Below, piece by piece: positions 63,974-64,000 of a DNA stretch of 64,000 bases. The stretch is from Leadbetterella byssophila_A (GTDB taxonomy: Bacteria > Bacteroidota > Bacteroidia > Cytophagales > Spirosomataceae). Each line of letters opens with the position of its first letter. The first letter of the stretch is position 1. The position numbers and the translations under genes are program-made. Below the pieces are notes generated by a model. It ran no database searches, was not told where the DNA came from, and saw only the letters and a list, made by a program, of their open reading frames with translations. The stretch covers positions 51,582 to 115,581 of the forward strand of contig JBEBRR010000001.1 in assembly GCA_040394735.1 (NCBI GenBank). The letters run 5' to 3'.

Positions 63974-64000
63974 CTTATTTTAAATCAAGTTACTGTTCCG

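Noticed and set aside
1..64000. tRNA, rRNA, tmRNA or other known structured RNA genes
   Set aside because: All gaps longer than about 100 bases were read on both strands; no cloverleaf, CCA-end pattern or rRNA-like sequence was seen. A covariance-model search would be decisive.
1..64000. Insertion sequences, integrases or prophage genes
   Set aside because: No transposase, integrase or phage structural protein is among the credible frames; the inverted repeats are the only element-like features.

Overview
This 64 kb window is ordinary chromosomal DNA from a member of the Bacteroidota, probably of Cytophagales type. That placement is inference from gene content: paired DUF6089 envelope proteins, a BamA/uppS/OmpH cluster, two LytS/LytT-like sensor-regulator pairs, a WbsX-type glycosyltransferase, a CxxCH membrane dehydrogenase of the kind shared with planctomycetes, and a bacterial phosphosulfolactate synthase homologue. 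The promoters fit too. At least 20 genes are preceded by the Bacteroidota -7 box TAnnTTTG, several with a TTG about 18-22 bases further upstream, and the box usually ends 16-27 bases before the start codon. I used this spacing to correct start codons. I see no rRNA, tRNA, CRISPR array, transposase or phage gene.

Layout. 0-4 kb: end of an RND efflux operon and a LytTR two-component pair. 4-13.5 kb: M16 peptidase, thioredoxin-like protein, then a surface-glycan-like group (WbsX transferase, 2OG-Fe(II) oxygenase, ABC exporter, acyltransferase) and a META lipoprotein. 13.6-21 kb: carbon and amino-acid metabolism (acs, a TIM-barrel isomerase, ridA, pruA, and an apparent lysine-degradation pair of a saccharopine/lysine dehydrogenase with a DUF1338 2-oxoadipate enzyme). 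21-28 kb: two glycosyltransferases, an Xre-RES toxin-antitoxin pair, an RNA m5C methyltransferase, a small MscS channel, a DEDDh exonuclease and ssb. 28-34 kb: a second LytS/LytT-like pair, small membrane and DCC proteins, and a large lipoprotein cytochrome. 34-37 kb: a five-gene operon (phosphosulfolactate synthase, DedA, aroE, a 2Fe-2S protein, a YjjG-like HAD). 37-49 kb: envelope genes (Omp85 protein, SppA, two PspC paralogues around DUF4056 and a trypsin-like protease, two DUF6089 proteins, NAD kinase, a CBS protein, a lysophospholipid acyltransferase, acyl-ACP desaturase, VanZ). 49-60 kb: aspS, uppS-bamA-OmpH-OmpH, and an asnS-nuoH-unknown-proB operon. 60-64 kb: an HK/OmpR pair, a beta-carbonic anhydrase and a Crp/Fnr regulator.

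The most unusual signals are non-coding. Six gaps between 34.9 and 54.8 kb carry degenerate repeats with a strict 7-base period, with unit families shared between loci and in two cases two blocks of opposite orientation. They recall the heptanucleotide STRR repeats of cyanobacteria. Other items are a 34-base-arm inverted repeat at 6782-6884, a REP-like CTTCGACAGGCTCAG hairpin at 18875-18948, an 18-base palindrome at the toxin-antitoxin promoter, a dyad over the -7 box of the lysine operon followed by an unusually long leader, related 28-base direct repeats flanking an acyltransferase gene, and a promoter-plus-terminator pair at 16550-16625 that could make a very short RNA. All alignments and counts were done by eye.
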